From: an uncultured Bacteroides sp.
Lineage (GTDB): Bacteria > Bacteroidota > Bacteroidia > Bacteroidales > Bacteroidaceae
Reading direction: 5' to 3'
Assembly (NCBI GenBank): GCA_900552645.1
Contig: USAN01000005.1
Span: 114,376-178,375, forward strand
Length of the DNA: 64,000 nucleotides
Of this stretch, positions 18,249 through 28,734 are shown one piece after another. The position numbers and the translations under genes were made by a program. The notes under the pieces were generated by a model. That model saw nothing but the letters and a program-made list of their open reading frames with translations, ran no database searches and was not told the origin of the DNA. Position 1 is the stretch's first letter, and each line of letters begins with the position of its first letter.

Positions 18249-20132
18249 TTATTTGAAAAGCTTTTCAATGTCATTTTCTTCCAGTACAGACAATACAGTT
18301 TTACCATCAGGAGTATAGTTAGGAGTTGCTACCGCAAACAATCCATCAACAAGATTATTCATCTCATCATTAGTAAGTACCTGACCCGGTACTATCGCAG
18401 CAGCCTTTGCCAAAGTAAGCGCCATCATGCTCTCTACCTCTTCTTTTACCTTGCATCCTTTATCCAAAGCTGCATCTACCATATTTCTTATAAGCTCTGT
18501 TGGTTTAAGACCTTCAATTCCTGCAGGAATACCATTTATAGCATAGCTTCCACCACCAAGATCAGTAAGCTCAAATCCTAGATATGACAAATCTTCCATT
18601 ATACTTTCAAGTACATGAATTTCGGAAACCGGAAACTGAATTATCTCGGGAAAAAGAACTCCCTGTGAAGAGCGTTGATGACGAGTTATCTGATCAAGAT
18701 ACTTATCATACAATATTCTAATATGAGCACGTTGCTGATCAATAATCATCAACCCCGACTTTACAGATGTAAGAATAAATCTTCCCTTAAACTGATAATG
18801 TTGGGTAGAGTTTTCATGAGCTGCATTTTCATTATCATATAAAGTTGGTGCAACTATCGGTTCTTCTTTTATAGGAGCGTAATTAATTGGAGCGAAACTC
18901 TCCTCTTCCGGCATATCAAAATTAGACGAAGGAATGGAATGATTAAGCCCTTCATATAGTTTATTCCAATCACGGTTTGAATTTCCTCCCGAATAAGAAG
19001 AAGGAGGAACCGACGACGTATTAAAAGGATTATATGAAGTATTATATGATGTTGCAGGAGGCTGTGAGCCCGAATAGTGCACATTCTCGAATGCAGGTAT
19101 ATCGGGCATTCCCTCTGTATCGAAATCAATAGAAGGAACTGCATTGAATTTACCCAGTGATTCTTTCACGGCTGCTGCAAGTATCTGCCAAATAGCCGAT
19201 TCATTCTCGAACTTAATTTCAGTCTTCGTAGGATGTATGTTTACGTCAATATTTGCAGGATCTATTTCAAAATAGACAAAATAAGATACCTGTTCGCCTG
19301 TAGGAATAAGATGCTCATACGCCTCCATTACAGCCTTATGAAAGTAAGGATGACGCATATATCTTCCATTCACAAAGAAAAACTGTCGTGCGCCTTTTTT
19401 TCTAGCACTTTCGGGCTTGCCAACAAACCCAGAAATCTTTACCATAGTAGTATTTACATCCAATGAAAGAAGTTCCTGGTTTATCTTTTTGCCAAAAAGG
19501 CTCATTATACGTTGTCTTAATTGAGTAGCCGGAAGATTGAACATTTCGGCATCATTATGCCTCATTGTGAACGATATGTCAGGATTAACCAAAACAATAC
19601 GTTCAAATTCAGTAAGTATATTGCTTAATTCCGTCTGATTTGACTTAAGGAACTTTCGTCGGGCAGGAATATTGAAAAATAGATTCTTTATAGAGAAATT
19701 ACTTCCCTTTGCACAAGCTATTACCTCCTGACTATCTACCTTCGAGCCTGATACAGTTATTGATGTACCAAGTTCATCACTCTCCTGACGAGTACGCAGT
19801 TCTACCTGAGCTACTGCTGCTATTGAAGCTAACGCCTCACCTCTGAACCCCATCGTATTCAAAGCGAAAAGGTCAGATGCCTCACGTATCTTAGATGTAG
19901 CATGCCTTTCAAAAGATAAGCGAGCATCAGTTTCGGACATCCCCTTACCATCGTCAATAACCTGAATAGCGGTCTTGCCTGCATCGGTAACCAATACATC
20001 AATATGCGAAGCTCCTGCATCTATTGAGTTTTCTACCAACTCCTTTATTACAGAGGCAGGACGCTGAATAACCTCTCCTGCCGCTATCTGATTTGCAACC
20101 GAGTCTGGAAGCAAATGTATAATATCACTCAT
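18249..20132 (-). CDS. mutL: DNA mismatch repair protein MutL
   Basis: 627 residues. The N-terminal GHKL ATPase has [17 protein letters not shown] and [13 protein letters not shown] in order, then the MutL transducer domain (about 210-335). A low-complexity Ser/Pro/Asn linker spans about 345-440, and the C-terminal dimerisation domain begins near 445. The endonuclease motifs of MutL from MutH-less bacteria are not intact: the DQHAxxExxxxE site reads [12 protein letters not shown] (from residue 465), the Cys of the ACR motif is replaced (AKAAA), and the CPHGRP motif reads NYTPDGK. Last gene of a six-gene block; 12 bp after the small membrane protein gene. Confidence 0.95.
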   Translation of the reverse strand: MSDIIHLLPDSVANQIAAGEVIQRPASVIKELVENSIDAGASHIDVLVTDAGKTAIQVIDDGKGMSETDARLSFERHATSKIREASDLFALNTMGFRGEALASIAAVAQVELRTRQESDELGTSITVSGSKVDSQEVIACAKGSNFSIKNLFFNIPARRKFLKSNQTELSNILTEFERIVLVNPDISFTMRHNDAEMFNLPATQLRQRIMSLFGKKINQELLSLDVNTTMVKISGFVGKPESARKKGARQFFFVNGRYMRHPYFHKAVMEAYEHLIPTGEQVSYFVYFEIDPANIDVNIHPTKTEIKFENESAIWQILAAAVKESLGKFNAVPSIDFDTEGMPDIPAFENVHYSGSQPPATSYNTSYNPFNTSSVPPSSYSGGNSNRDWNKLYEGLNHSIPSSNFDMPEEESFAPINYAPIKEEPIVAPTLYDNENAAHENSTQHYQFKGRFILTSVKSGLMIIDQQRAHIRILYDKYLDQITRHQRSSQGVLFPEIIQFPVSEIHVLESIMEDLSYLGFELTDLGGGSYAINGIPAGIEGLKPTELIRNMVDAALDKGCKVKEEVESMMALTLAKAAAIVPGQVLTNDEMNNLVDGLFAVATPNYTPDGKTVLSVLEENDIEKLFK

Positions 20133-20144
20133 AAAATCAAAAAA

Positions 20145-20441
20145 TTAGAAACCTAGTTCACCGGTTATAAGATAATGCAAAATAAAGAGAAGAATAGCTA
20201 TTCCTACAAGAAGTACTCCATATGTAAGAGGCTTCCTACCACTCTCTTTTCTACGTTTCAGATGCTTGGTACCATCAACGAACTTTCCTCTGATATCTTC
20301 AGGAGAAAATGGCTTAGGAGGCATCATTCCCAGTTCAATTTTAGCTTGTTCCTCAATCTTATTAAGCTTTTCCTTTCTCTCATCATAATATATATATTGA
20401 TGATTGAAACGGCGTGGCTTCTGTGCTTTAAACAATCCCAT
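20145..20441 (-). CDS. Small single-pass membrane protein of unknown function
   Basis: 98 residues: a basic, charged N-terminal region (MGLFKAQKPRRFNHQYIYYDERKEKL) followed by one C-terminal membrane helix (about 72-92, LLVGIAILLFILHYL). I do not recognise a named family. It lies between the OstA-like gene (2 bp gap) and mutL (12 bp gap) on the same strand, so it is almost certainly translated from the same mRNA. The context with envelope genes suggests a role near the inner membrane, but this is inference. Confidence 0.7.
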   Translation of the reverse strand: MGLFKAQKPRRFNHQYIYYDERKEKLNKIEEQAKIELGMMPPKPFSPEDIRGKFVDGTKHLKRRKESGRKPLTYGVLLVGIAILLFILHYLITGELGF

Positions 20442-20443
20442 AG

Positions 20444-22108
20444 TTACTTTTTCTTTTGGTTAAACAGATTTTGATTTGGTAAAGGAGCCGTTCCTCGGGT
20501 GCTCTTTTTAAGTCCCTGTCCTGCACCCTTTCCGCGCCAATTAAATATATCTTCTTTGTTAAGAGGACGGATATAATCAAACCAGGCAAAATTTTCCAGT
20601 TTCATTTTATCCTTAGGTAACATAAGCATTGGATAAAGAGTTCCGTTGGATTTAGGACTCATCACCATTTTCTTTATTTTTTTATTCTCTAGATATATAT
20701 TAAGAAGACTAGTTTCGGAAACATTCATACCAATCAAAGTACTATCTTTCTCCATAGGATAATAGATTAGATTTACCGAACCTATCACATCTACCTTCTT
20801 CATGTCGCCTCCTTCAAAATATGCCTTCATATCTTTACCGGTAACCTGATTATAGTTTACAGAATCAAGTTTCTCGACAGAAAGTGCCTGATTATGTATA
20901 TGTGCATGATCTATTGTACTATCGTTAAAGTATACCATAATCTGCTCGCCCAACAACTGCTGACTATTATTCCACAGAATAGGATCTGTATACATTGTAA
21001 GACAGCTGTCTTTTGACGAGAAAGTAAGAGAATCGCACACTCCCTGTACATCGGTTCTATAAATACGAACCTTATGGTAAGCTCTTGTTTGACGATAAAT
21101 TGAATCGGTATCAATGTTATAAGTAAACAATTTCAAAGTATCGGCATGCATAAAGAGCGTATCACCTTGCGAATAATCTGCAGCAACCGCTTTTTTAGTA
21201 GCCATAGCATACTGTTTCAGTTCGTCATAGAAACAATAGTCTCCTGTAAGCATATTCTTGTTTACAGTATCCTTCATCACGACATTATCGAATGCCTCGC
21301 CGTAACCTTTGGTACGGTCATAAAACAGACTATCTCCAGTCATCCTTTTTCCCTCATTAGTAAGCACAGAGCGGTTTAGAAGTTCTGCCTGCCCTTTTAC
21401 AGTATTATAAAACCCTAATTCGGAATATATATGATTCTTATCACTATCTATGTTTGATGGCCCTACTATATTCGCTATTTTAGTATTAGTATTATACCTT
21501 AAAGTATCCGATGTAAGAGTAAATTTAGGATTAACCAATTTCACGTCATAATTGAATACAGACATCTTTGTAGCGGGACTATATTCTCCCCATTCCGATG
21601 TAAGTACATTCTCTTCGTCCATCAAAGTTCCCCCATCAAAGAAATATCCCAGTTCGTATATTCTGTCATAGTTCAGGCTGTCTGTAAGCAGAGTAGTCTT
21701 TCTATTCTCAAGCTTCACATTGTTGCGCACCTGAGCTATCTGGGTATTACCGTCATAATGTAGATAATCTCCATACAGGAATAAGGTATCCCCCTGCTCC
21801 ATCTTTATGTTATCAAATGCCTCGAGCGAATTATTCTTTTCATAAAAAGCCGCACTGTCACAATACATATAAAGACTGTCATGCTTAAAAGCTACATTCC
21901 CCACAAGTATCTGAGCATCAGGATTAGGATTATTTGGACTTTTCTTAATCACATCAGCATGAAGCAGGAAAATCTTGCTCTTAGGCTGTTGTGAATTATT
22001 CTTCTTTTGCGGCTTCTGAGCCAGCAAACAAAAGCCAAACAGGCACAAGATACTAAAAATTAGTATCCTATGCCTGCCTGTATATTTTTTTTTCTTGTTA
22101 TCAAGCAT
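20444..22108 (-). CDS. OstA/LptA-like envelope protein
   Basis: 554 residues. An N-terminal hydrophobic segment (about 14-30) acts as signal or anchor. The body is a long run of OstA/LptA-type beta repeats with recurring D-SL-YD, MTGDSLFYDR and GDTLFLYGDYLHYDG segments, the jellyroll that forms the periplasmic LPS bridge in Gram-negatives. The C-terminus is basic. The length is greater than E. coli LptA (185), as usual for the Bacteroidetes OstA-like family. The neighbouring surA-type genes support an outer-membrane biogenesis role; LPS transport is inferred. Confidence 0.82.
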   Translation of the reverse strand: MLDNKKKKYTGRHRILIFSILCLFGFCLLAQKPQKKNNSQQPKSKIFLLHADVIKKSPNNPNPDAQILVGNVAFKHDSLYMYCDSAAFYEKNNSLEAFDNIKMEQGDTLFLYGDYLHYDGNTQIAQVRNNVKLENRKTTLLTDSLNYDRIYELGYFFDGGTLMDEENVLTSEWGEYSPATKMSVFNYDVKLVNPKFTLTSDTLRYNTNTKIANIVGPSNIDSDKNHIYSELGFYNTVKGQAELLNRSVLTNEGKRMTGDSLFYDRTKGYGEAFDNVVMKDTVNKNMLTGDYCFYDELKQYAMATKKAVAADYSQGDTLFMHADTLKLFTYNIDTDSIYRQTRAYHKVRIYRTDVQGVCDSLTFSSKDSCLTMYTDPILWNNSQQLLGEQIMVYFNDSTIDHAHIHNQALSVEKLDSVNYNQVTGKDMKAYFEGGDMKKVDVIGSVNLIYYPMEKDSTLIGMNVSETSLLNIYLENKKIKKMVMSPKSNGTLYPMLMLPKDKMKLENFAWFDYIRPLNKEDIFNWRGKGAGQGLKKSTRGTAPLPNQNLFNQKKK

Positions 22109-22129
22109 ATGCTAATACAGTAAATTCTT

Positions 22130-23497
22130 TTACTTTAACCAACCTGGATATTTGAAATCGCATTTCTTCCACTTGTCGTTTATACGCACGTATGTATGTT
22201 TCTGCTTATCCAATATCCATTTTTCTATCTTTTCCTCACTACGTTTGTTCTGAACAATATCTTTAAGTCTCTGATAATCTTCAGTCATAGTAGCCTTATG
22301 TCCATTAATTCTGCTTCTAAGCTTAACGATAGCACATATTTCCTTACCCTTACTGTTTATCATAGTAAAAGGTTTTGAAATCTCGCCTATCTGTAATCCT
22401 TCAACCATCTTGGCAGCTTCCTGCGAAACCTGTGCAAGATCCTGCATTTCAAATTTAGCAGTACCACTATGAGGATTCGCCATCAAACCATGATTATTAC
22501 GAGTATCTTTATCCTGCGATATAAAAGTAGCCGCATCATCGAACGTAAATTTCTGATTACGTATATCATCTGCAATAGAGTCAAGTCTATTTAGTGAAGC
22601 TTCAAGATCCTTCTCTTCTACTTTTGGTTTAAGAAGTATATGACGTGTATTAATTCTGTCACCACGTTTTTCTATAAGCTGAATTATATGGAATCCAAAT
22701 TCCGATTCTACAATCTTCGAAACCTTGTTAGGATCCTGAAGGTTGAATGCTACATTGGCATATTCAGGAACGAGTTCTCCCTTTCCCATAAATCCAAGTT
22801 CTCCACCACGACGTGCCGATTCCTTATCTTCCGAATAGAAACGTGCAAGAGTAGAGAATGATGTTTCGCCCGACTGAATGCGTTCGGTATAATCACGAAG
22901 TGTCTTTTTAACACGTTCAATTTCTTCCTGAGGAATCTTAGGTTCCTGAGTAATGATCTGAACCTCTACCTGAGTTGGAATAAATGGAATACTATCCTGT
23001 GGAAGATCTTTGAAAAATCTTCTAACTTCGGCAGGTGTAATTTTTATATCACCCACTATTTTCTGCTGCATCTTCTGAACTCTTAGTCCGTCGCGTATGT
23101 TATCGCGAAGCATTTCACGAATCTGAGTAGATGTTTTATTATAATATTCTTCAAGTTTTTCTTTCGAGCCAATTTGATCAATAAGCCAGCTGGTACGTCT
23201 TTCTACCTGATTGATAACCTCTTGTTCGGCAACTTCAACACTATCTATTGCAGCCTGATGAAGGAATAGTTTCTGTACTGCCAGCTGTTCGGGGATTATG
23301 CAGTAAGGATCGCCGTCAAATTTTCGTCCTTCATACTGTGCATTAAGTCTTTCACTCTCGACATCCGATTTAAGAATAGCTTCATCACCCACTACCCACA
23401 CTACCTCGTCAATGACATTATCTTGTCCATAAACAGAGATCGTAGCAAGCAACATAAATAGTAAGGTATACACCTTTATACTTCTTAGTTTATTCAT
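22130..23497 (-). CDS. SurA-like periplasmic peptidyl-prolyl isomerase/chaperone
   Basis: 455 residues. Signal peptide ending about residue 24 (ISVYGQD). A SurA N-terminal domain follows (DEVVWVVGDEAILKSDVE, QLAVQKLFLHQAAID), then two parvulin domains (about 170-275 and 280-390) with the typical FSTLARFYSEDKESARRGGELGFMG and NTRHILLK signatures. SurA escorts outer-membrane proteins through the periplasm. It sits 21 bp upstream of the OstA-like gene and 74 bp downstream of a second PPIase gene. The second parvulin domain is less conserved. Confidence 0.9.
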   Translation of the reverse strand: MNKLRSIKVYTLLFMLLATISVYGQDNVIDEVVWVVGDEAILKSDVESERLNAQYEGRKFDGDPYCIIPEQLAVQKLFLHQAAIDSVEVAEQEVINQVERRTSWLIDQIGSKEKLEEYYNKTSTQIREMLRDNIRDGLRVQKMQQKIVGDIKITPAEVRRFFKDLPQDSIPFIPTQVEVQIITQEPKIPQEEIERVKKTLRDYTERIQSGETSFSTLARFYSEDKESARRGGELGFMGKGELVPEYANVAFNLQDPNKVSKIVESEFGFHIIQLIEKRGDRINTRHILLKPKVEEKDLEASLNRLDSIADDIRNQKFTFDDAATFISQDKDTRNNHGLMANPHSGTAKFEMQDLAQVSQEAAKMVEGLQIGEISKPFTMINSKGKEICAIVKLRSRINGHKATMTEDYQRLKDIVQNKRSEEKIEKWILDKQKHTYVRINDKWKKCDFKYPGWLK

Positions 23498-23571
23498 TTG
23501 AATATAAATTATCTAAATATAATTCTATTAACTCTCTAAAAATGAAATATTCAACGAAGATAATGGAATAA

Positions 23572-24846
23572 TTAATTACTTCCACTATTATTAACGGTTT
23601 TTAAAACGTCTTTGTTAATTTCCACCTTATATTTATCGACCAAATTTTTATCTGCATTCAGTCTTTTATTGTTTACGATGTCTGTTTTTAGCTGAACAAT
23701 GACATCCTTATATGAATCTGGTTTCTTCTTTAGTTTTTTTCCTACAACGAACGAATAAGTAAGGCCTTCACTGTAATTAATCTGTTTATTTTTCTTAAAT
23801 ACATATCTGTCTATACCATCATTGTCGCCTTCCTTAAAGACACCTTTTTCTATTTTAATCTTTCCATCATCTAGTGTAAGTTTTCTTACAGCCTCTTCCC
23901 AATCATCATAACTTATCTTTTTCAGATACTTCTTTATTACTTTACCTATCTTCTTTGATTGACAATATATTACTGCCCCTTTGAAGTGTGGTTGAGAATA
24001 ATAGTAATCGGATATATTATCTTTATAATACTCCAAAATTTCCTTTTCTGATGGAGTATATACTTTCTCACCATCTCCAAGCGATAATTCATAAAGTAAA
24101 TCATCTACATCAGTGTCATCATACATAGCTACATCTCTATATATTTCAGTACCAACATAGCTATTAATGTCTCTTTTTATAAGCGAGTCCTTTACCTGTG
24201 CAGGAATATCAGTACTTTTATCAAGTACTTTTATTATATGATAGCCTACAGCCGATGCTACCGGCCCAACTATATCGTTTACAGCAGAAGAATTTATCGC
24301 ATCTATTACTTCATCCGAACAGAGATTTTCTCTTTGCCATATAGGTAGATGACTCTGTTTGTTATCAGAATATTTAAGAGCCATTTCATCAAAATCAGCT
24401 CCATTTTTAAGAGAATGAGCAATCGAATCCATCAAACTTTTGCATTTACTCATACTCATTGCCGAGCATTTCTGAGACAAATAGCGATCGATGCTAACAA
24501 TCCTTACCCAACGGTTATTTACAAATCTATTGTTTGAAGGCTCTTTATAAATATTTCTTCTATTTTTGTCTAGTAGTAATTTTCCTTTCTTACTAGCAAG
24601 AAGAAGCTTGAATGTAGATAAGGTATCCAGTCCCATAGATTTACCTTCCATAACCCTGATTTTGTAGTCTATAAACCAAGGAAGATAATTATTTACAGAA
24701 GCAGACGGAACACCTTTGTACTTGGCCATAAATTCGGATTTATAGACCGGTACATCATTTATTTTCAATATAATATCTTCTTGTGCCTGTAAAAAAGATA
24801 CAGATACAAGAAGATTTATTATGATAGTTACCAGTAAACGGTACAT
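23572..24846 (-). CDS. Divergent parvulin-type peptidyl-prolyl isomerase
   Basis: 424 residues with a signal peptide ending about residue 21 (FLQAQED). A parvulin-like domain lies at about 105-215 (SLKNGADFDEMALKYSDN, VGPVASAVGYHIIKVLDKS), flanked by a short SurA-N-like region (VPVYKSEFMAKY) and a long, Lys-rich C-terminal part that looks like a second, degenerate PPIase module. It lies between guaB (11 bp gap) and the surA-like gene. Likely a periplasmic folding factor; whether it is catalytic is unclear. Confidence 0.8.
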   Translation of the reverse strand: MYRLLVTIIINLLVSVSFLQAQEDIILKINDVPVYKSEFMAKYKGVPSASVNNYLPWFIDYKIRVMEGKSMGLDTLSTFKLLLASKKGKLLLDKNRRNIYKEPSNNRFVNNRWVRIVSIDRYLSQKCSAMSMSKCKSLMDSIAHSLKNGADFDEMALKYSDNKQSHLPIWQRENLCSDEVIDAINSSAVNDIVGPVASAVGYHIIKVLDKSTDIPAQVKDSLIKRDINSYVGTEIYRDVAMYDDTDVDDLLYELSLGDGEKVYTPSEKEILEYYKDNISDYYYSQPHFKGAVIYCQSKKIGKVIKKYLKKISYDDWEEAVRKLTLDDGKIKIEKGVFKEGDNDGIDRYVFKKNKQINYSEGLTYSFVVGKKLKKKPDSYKDVIVQLKTDIVNNKRLNADKNLVDKYKVEINKDVLKTVNNSGSN

Positions 24847-24857
24847 CTATTCATTTA

Positions 24858-26333
24858 TTATTGTGGGCGACTGTAGTTAGGAGCCTCACTTGTAATAGCA
24901 ACATCGTGCGGATGACTTTCAAGTACACCGGCATTAGTTATACGTGTAAACTTAGCATCATGAAGCTTTTCTATATTTTCGGCTCCACAATATCCCATAC
25001 CTGCACGTAATCCGCCAACCAACTGATAGATAACTTCGAACAAAGTTCCCTTATAAGGAACTCGTGCTGCTATACCTTCGGGCACAAGTTTCTTCACATC
25101 GCTAGTTCCACTCTGGAAATATCTATCCTTAGAACCATTCTCCATAGCCTCCAAAGAACCCATACCACGATAAGATTTAAACTTACGTCCGTTAAATATT
25201 ATAGTATCACCCGGCGACTCTTCCGTTCCAGCCACAAGCGAACCAATCATTACACTGTAACCACCAGCAGCCAATGCCTTAACCACATCACCCGAGTAGC
25301 GCAATCCACCATCGGCAATCAAAGGAACCCCTGTACCTTGTAATGCTTTAGAAACTTCATATACTGCCGAAAGCTGAGGAACACCTACACCTGCAACCAC
25401 ACGAGTTGTACAAATCGATCCAGGGCCAATACCTACTTTAACAGCATCAGCACCAGCTTCAACCAAAGCCTTTGCGGCAGCTCCTGTAGCAATATTTCCT
25501 ACCACTATGTCAATATTAGGGAATGCAGCCTTAGCCTCTTTCAGTTTTTCTATTACCGATTTTGAATGTCCGTGTGCAGTATCTATTACAATAGCATCAG
25601 CACCAGCTTCAACCAAAGCCTTCATACGTTCCATTGTATCGGCAGTAACACCAACACCGGCAGCTACACGAAGACGTCCTTTTTTATCCTTGCAAGCCAT
25701 TGGTTTATCCTTAGCTTTAGTGATATCCTTGTAAGTTATAAGGCCCACCAGCTTACCTTCTTTGTCTACAACAGGTAATTTTTCTATCTTATTCTGCTGA
25801 AGAATATCTGCAGCAGCCTCCAAGTCTGTAGCCTGAGTAGTAGTTATGATATTTTCCTTAGTCATTACCTCGTCAATATGCTTATCCATATCCTTTTCAA
25901 AGCGTAAATCACGGTTAGTAACAATACCTACAAGATAATTTTCATCATCAACCACAGGAATACCACCAATTCTGTATTCTGCCATCAATGCAAGAGCATC
26001 GCGTACACAAGAGCCACGCTTTATTGTAACAGGATCATAAATCATACCATTCTCAGCACGTTTTACGATAGCTACCTGACGAGCCTGCTCTTCTATAGAC
26101 ATATTTTTATGAATAACACCAATTCCTCCTTCGCGAGCTATTGCAATAGCCATCTTAGATTCTGTAACTGTATCCATAGCTGCAGTCACAAAAGGAATTT
26201 TCAACTCAATGTTACGTGAAAACTTAGTCGAGAGTTCGACTGTTTTAGGTAGTACTTCGGAATATGCAGGAATTAACAGTACATCATCGTACGTTAATCC
26301 ATCCATAACAACTTTATCGGCAATAAATGACAT
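24858..26333 (-). CDS. guaB: IMP dehydrogenase
   Basis: 491 residues, standard length. TIM barrel with an inserted pair of CBS domains (about 95-205). The catalytic Cys lies in GPGSICTTR, preceded by [27 protein letters not shown], and the flap Arg-Tyr segment is intact ([10 protein letters not shown]). It oxidises IMP to XMP with NAD+, the first step of GTP synthesis. First gene of the guaB - PPIase - surA - ostA-like - small membrane protein - mutL block, with a -7 box (TATATTTG) 31 bp upstream. In related Bacteroides genomes, as I remember them, recQ lies close upstream of guaB; here they are 24 kb apart. Confidence 0.97.
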   Translation of the reverse strand: MSFIADKVVMDGLTYDDVLLIPAYSEVLPKTVELSTKFSRNIELKIPFVTAAMDTVTESKMAIAIAREGGIGVIHKNMSIEEQARQVAIVKRAENGMIYDPVTIKRGSCVRDALALMAEYRIGGIPVVDDENYLVGIVTNRDLRFEKDMDKHIDEVMTKENIITTTQATDLEAAADILQQNKIEKLPVVDKEGKLVGLITYKDITKAKDKPMACKDKKGRLRVAAGVGVTADTMERMKALVEAGADAIVIDTAHGHSKSVIEKLKEAKAAFPNIDIVVGNIATGAAAKALVEAGADAVKVGIGPGSICTTRVVAGVGVPQLSAVYEVSKALQGTGVPLIADGGLRYSGDVVKALAAGGYSVMIGSLVAGTEESPGDTIIFNGRKFKSYRGMGSLEAMENGSKDRYFQSGTSDVKKLVPEGIAARVPYKGTLFEVIYQLVGGLRAGMGYCGAENIEKLHDAKFTRITNAGVLESHPHDVAITSEAPNYSRPQ

Positions 26334-26364
26334 ATGATATGTTCGTTTAGAATTTTATTGCGTG

Positions 26365-26372
26365 CAAATATA
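26365..26372 (-). promoter_or_regulatory. -7 box of guaB
   Basis: Minus strand TATATTTG matches TAnnTTTG, 31 bp before the guaB start. Confidence 0.5.
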
Positions 26373-26470
26373 CGGATTTTATTCAAAACATAATATATTG
26401 TATTATCACTTTTTTTTATTTCAGTGGCAATTATTTTTTGAATATCCATCAACTACCTATAATTACAATA

Positions 26471-27922
26471 TTACTCCCTCTTAAAATTCCATTTAGAATT
26501 ATCGCTATTCATGTCAAATTTTCCAAGTGTAGGAGTACTGTCTCCTATTGAAATAAGTGCCATACGTTGGGACGATTCATTACTTATAACAGGCATTATT
26601 CTATACGTTCCGTCCGTAAGCTGATCTATTTGCCATAATTGCTCGCGAGCTCCGGTAAATTTTGGAACAGTAACAACCTCACCTTCCGGCGTAGCTGCCA
26701 GCGAACGTTCTGTTCCCTCTATCAATATCTTATAATATGGTTCACCAAGATAGCCACCTGCATCGCTTACTGCAGTAACGCTCCATTTTTGATGAGGTCT
26801 AAACATATAATCTCCGGCTCTTACAGGAATATTACCTTTAGGCCATGTATCTATTACATCCTCAAGTTTTTGTGAAGGTAGTACCTTTAGAGGTTCATTA
26901 TCCTTATGTCCAAACCATCTCATTCCTCCTTCCATACGTACAAAGTCTACAGCAAGTTCAAGTGCGTATCCTCTTCTTTCAGATTCTATTTCAAAAGTTC
27001 CATCTTTGAATCTTTCTGCAGCTACGGGCCATCCATTCTTCCAAATGAGTGGACGTATAGCCAGAACACTTATTCCTCCTCTATCAAGATCGGCTTCATA
27101 ATGAAAGGACATCTTATGCACTCCATCTTCAATTTTCATAAGGCCGAAATGTCCTGCCCCGGTCTTTCTGTCGGTAGCCGCAGCAACCATCTTACCTCCT
27201 CCTTCCAGCATACTTCTACCTACATTATCTATATATGGACCCGTAACCTGTCTAGATCGTCCTACTACTATATTGTAAGTAGAGTTCGCTCCATCGCAGC
27301 ATGTACCATGTGTACCTAATAGATAATACCATCCATCATGAAATATTAAATCCGTAGCCTCACAGTCTATAGCAATATCAATTGGTTTATTCCCCTCTAC
27401 ACGTTTTCCTGTTTTAGGATCAAGTTCTACCAAGCGAATATATCCGAAATAAGTTCCGTACGACATCCATAGTTTTCCATCATTCGGATCAAGCAGTAAT
27501 CCCGGATCTATTGCATCATTATCTTCTATACCATCGGACGATGCCACTTCTATCGGCTCAGAATATTTAAAATCTGTCGATAAAGGATCAAGGGTTTTGT
27601 TCCACATAGTAAATATACGTCCGTTATGTCCACCTCCCAAGCCACCACCTGTAGCCCCATATGCCACAAGATACCTATCACCTATTTTTACTACATCAGG
27701 CGCTGCCCCGCCTCCCGGTCTCACTCCTCCACTATTCCATACCCATCCATCTTCAGATATAAGTCCGCCTCCTCCGGTTCCGAAAGTATAATATTTACCA
27801 TCACATTCCATCACCGTAGAAGGATCATGAATAAAAGGTTTGCCAATTTGTGCACAACCATCTTGCACACCATATGTCAACACAAGTGCTAAAGCACCTA
27901 TTTTAATCAATGCAGATTTCAT
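26471..27922 (-). CDS. Secreted glycoside hydrolase family 43 enzyme with ricin-like C-terminus
   Basis: 483 residues. Signal peptide ending CAQ (about residue 25). Five-bladed propeller of GH43 from residue 28 to about 330: FIHDPST gives the catalytic base D33, NDAIDPGLL the pKa-modulating Asp, and CEATDLIF the likely acid Glu. An unusual Gly-rich stretch (GGGAAPDVV, GGGLGGGHNG) replaces the common second blade motif. The C-terminal 110 residues (REQLWQIDQLTDGTYRIMP) look like a ricin-type beta-trefoil carbohydrate-binding module. Specificity (arabinosidase, galactosidase or xylosidase) cannot be read from sequence. Encoded 16 bp after an exported protein of unknown function and outside the arabinan PUL proper. 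Confidence 0.82.
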   Translation of the reverse strand: MKSALIKIGALALVLTYGVQDGCAQIGKPFIHDPSTVMECDGKYYTFGTGGGGLISEDGWVWNSGGVRPGGGAAPDVVKIGDRYLVAYGATGGGLGGGHNGRIFTMWNKTLDPLSTDFKYSEPIEVASSDGIEDNDAIDPGLLLDPNDGKLWMSYGTYFGYIRLVELDPKTGKRVEGNKPIDIAIDCEATDLIFHDGWYYLLGTHGTCCDGANSTYNIVVGRSRQVTGPYIDNVGRSMLEGGGKMVAAATDRKTGAGHFGLMKIEDGVHKMSFHYEADLDRGGISVLAIRPLIWKNGWPVAAERFKDGTFEIESERRGYALELAVDFVRMEGGMRWFGHKDNEPLKVLPSQKLEDVIDTWPKGNIPVRAGDYMFRPHQKWSVTAVSDAGGYLGEPYYKILIEGTERSLAATPEGEVVTVPKFTGAREQLWQIDQLTDGTYRIMPVISNESSQRMALISIGDSTPTLGKFDMNSDNSKWNFKRE

Positions 27923-27938
27923 AGTATAAGTAATGTAT

Positions 27939-28670
27939 TTATTTGTTATTTATAGATATATTAGTTAAAGGACTCCCATTGTCATCAATGAACCGTACAC
28001 AAAAATCGCTCATTCCCGGTCCATTTATTATTGCGCCTCGCAATATATTCCTTCCCTTTTTCAGAGTTATTCTTGGCGATACACAATCGTCTACCACCAT
28101 TCGCCTGTCGCCCGACAGTATTACAGCCTCATCTCCATTAAGCCACCACATTGATGCAGAGTTAGACCCAACTGCCAGCCTTACATTCTTCATTTCTTCA
28201 GGACAATCAATGATCGTTACTGCCCAGAAAAGTACTCCATATACCTGCTTATCAAGTTCTGAAGCAAATCTAAATAATTTAACATTGAAATTCCTGCTAT
28301 CCAGCGCATGCCACTTAAGCCATTTATTGTTAACCTTAACCTTCTGCCCATGTTTTGGCAATACAGTAAATTGTTCTTTGAAATATTCTGTTGCAAAAGC
28401 TTCTCTTATATAACTGTCTGTAAAAACAGTATTCGAACGGTTAGGCTTGTCAATAGGCTCCAGCAACATCCATCTTTTAATAAATCCCTGTCCATCGGGA
28501 GTTGTCGCATTACCCGTAGACGATACAAAATATTTGGAAAAAGATTCAGGTTTCTTGTCGTAGGTTACCATTTCCTCTACTCCTTCAGCAGTCCACGATT
28601 GGCCCGGCAGTGAGCACAGCAAGGTAAAGCCAATGACCAACAATGTTTTTTGGGGATAGTTGTTTTTCAT
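27939..28670 (-). CDS. Exported protein with sugar-binding-like C-terminal domain
   Basis: 243 residues with a signal peptide ending near residue 24-27. The C-terminal half has the pattern of a galactose-binding-like jellyroll: RLAVGSNSASMWWLNGDEAVIL, then LKKGRNILRGAIINGPGMSDFCVRF, as seen in the N-terminal modules of some Bacteroidetes esterases and GH2-type enzymes. No catalytic motif is recognised. First gene of a two-gene unit with the GH43 enzyme, so it probably binds or presents the same glycan. The family is not identified with certainty. Confidence 0.65.
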   Translation of the reverse strand: MKNNYPQKTLLVIGFTLLCSLPGQSWTAEGVEEMVTYDKKPESFSKYFVSSTGNATTPDGQGFIKRWMLLEPIDKPNRSNTVFTDSYIREAFATEYFKEQFTVLPKHGQKVKVNNKWLKWHALDSRNFNVKLFRFASELDKQVYGVLFWAVTIIDCPEEMKNVRLAVGSNSASMWWLNGDEAVILSGDRRMVVDDCVSPRITLKKGRNILRGAIINGPGMSDFCVRFIDDNGSPLTNISINNK

Positions 28671-28726
28671 AATCTTCAGTAAATAAATTTTAATAGAATT
28701 AGACTCTCAATATTATCTTTCATGGA

Positions 28727-28734
28727 CAAATATA
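28727..28734 (-). promoter_or_regulatory. -7 box of the two-gene GH43 unit
   Basis: Minus strand TATATTTG matches TAnnTTTG, 56 bp before the start at 28670. No paired operator repeat like that of the arabinan PUL is present. Confidence 0.45.

Noticed and set aside
18133..18318. A 61-codon plus-strand frame between the ABC-F gene and mutL.
   Set aside because: It runs through the mutL terminator hairpin and into mutL in antisense, with no coding character.
27943..28413. A 156-codon plus-strand open frame opposite the 243-residue exported protein.
   Set aside because: The minus-strand frame has a signal peptide, fits the two-gene unit and has a -7 box; the plus frame has none of these.
28721..28730. 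Minus-strand TTTGTCCATG as a further HTCS operator copy.
   Set aside because: It matches only in part, is single, and its TTTG belongs to the -7 box TATATTTG.
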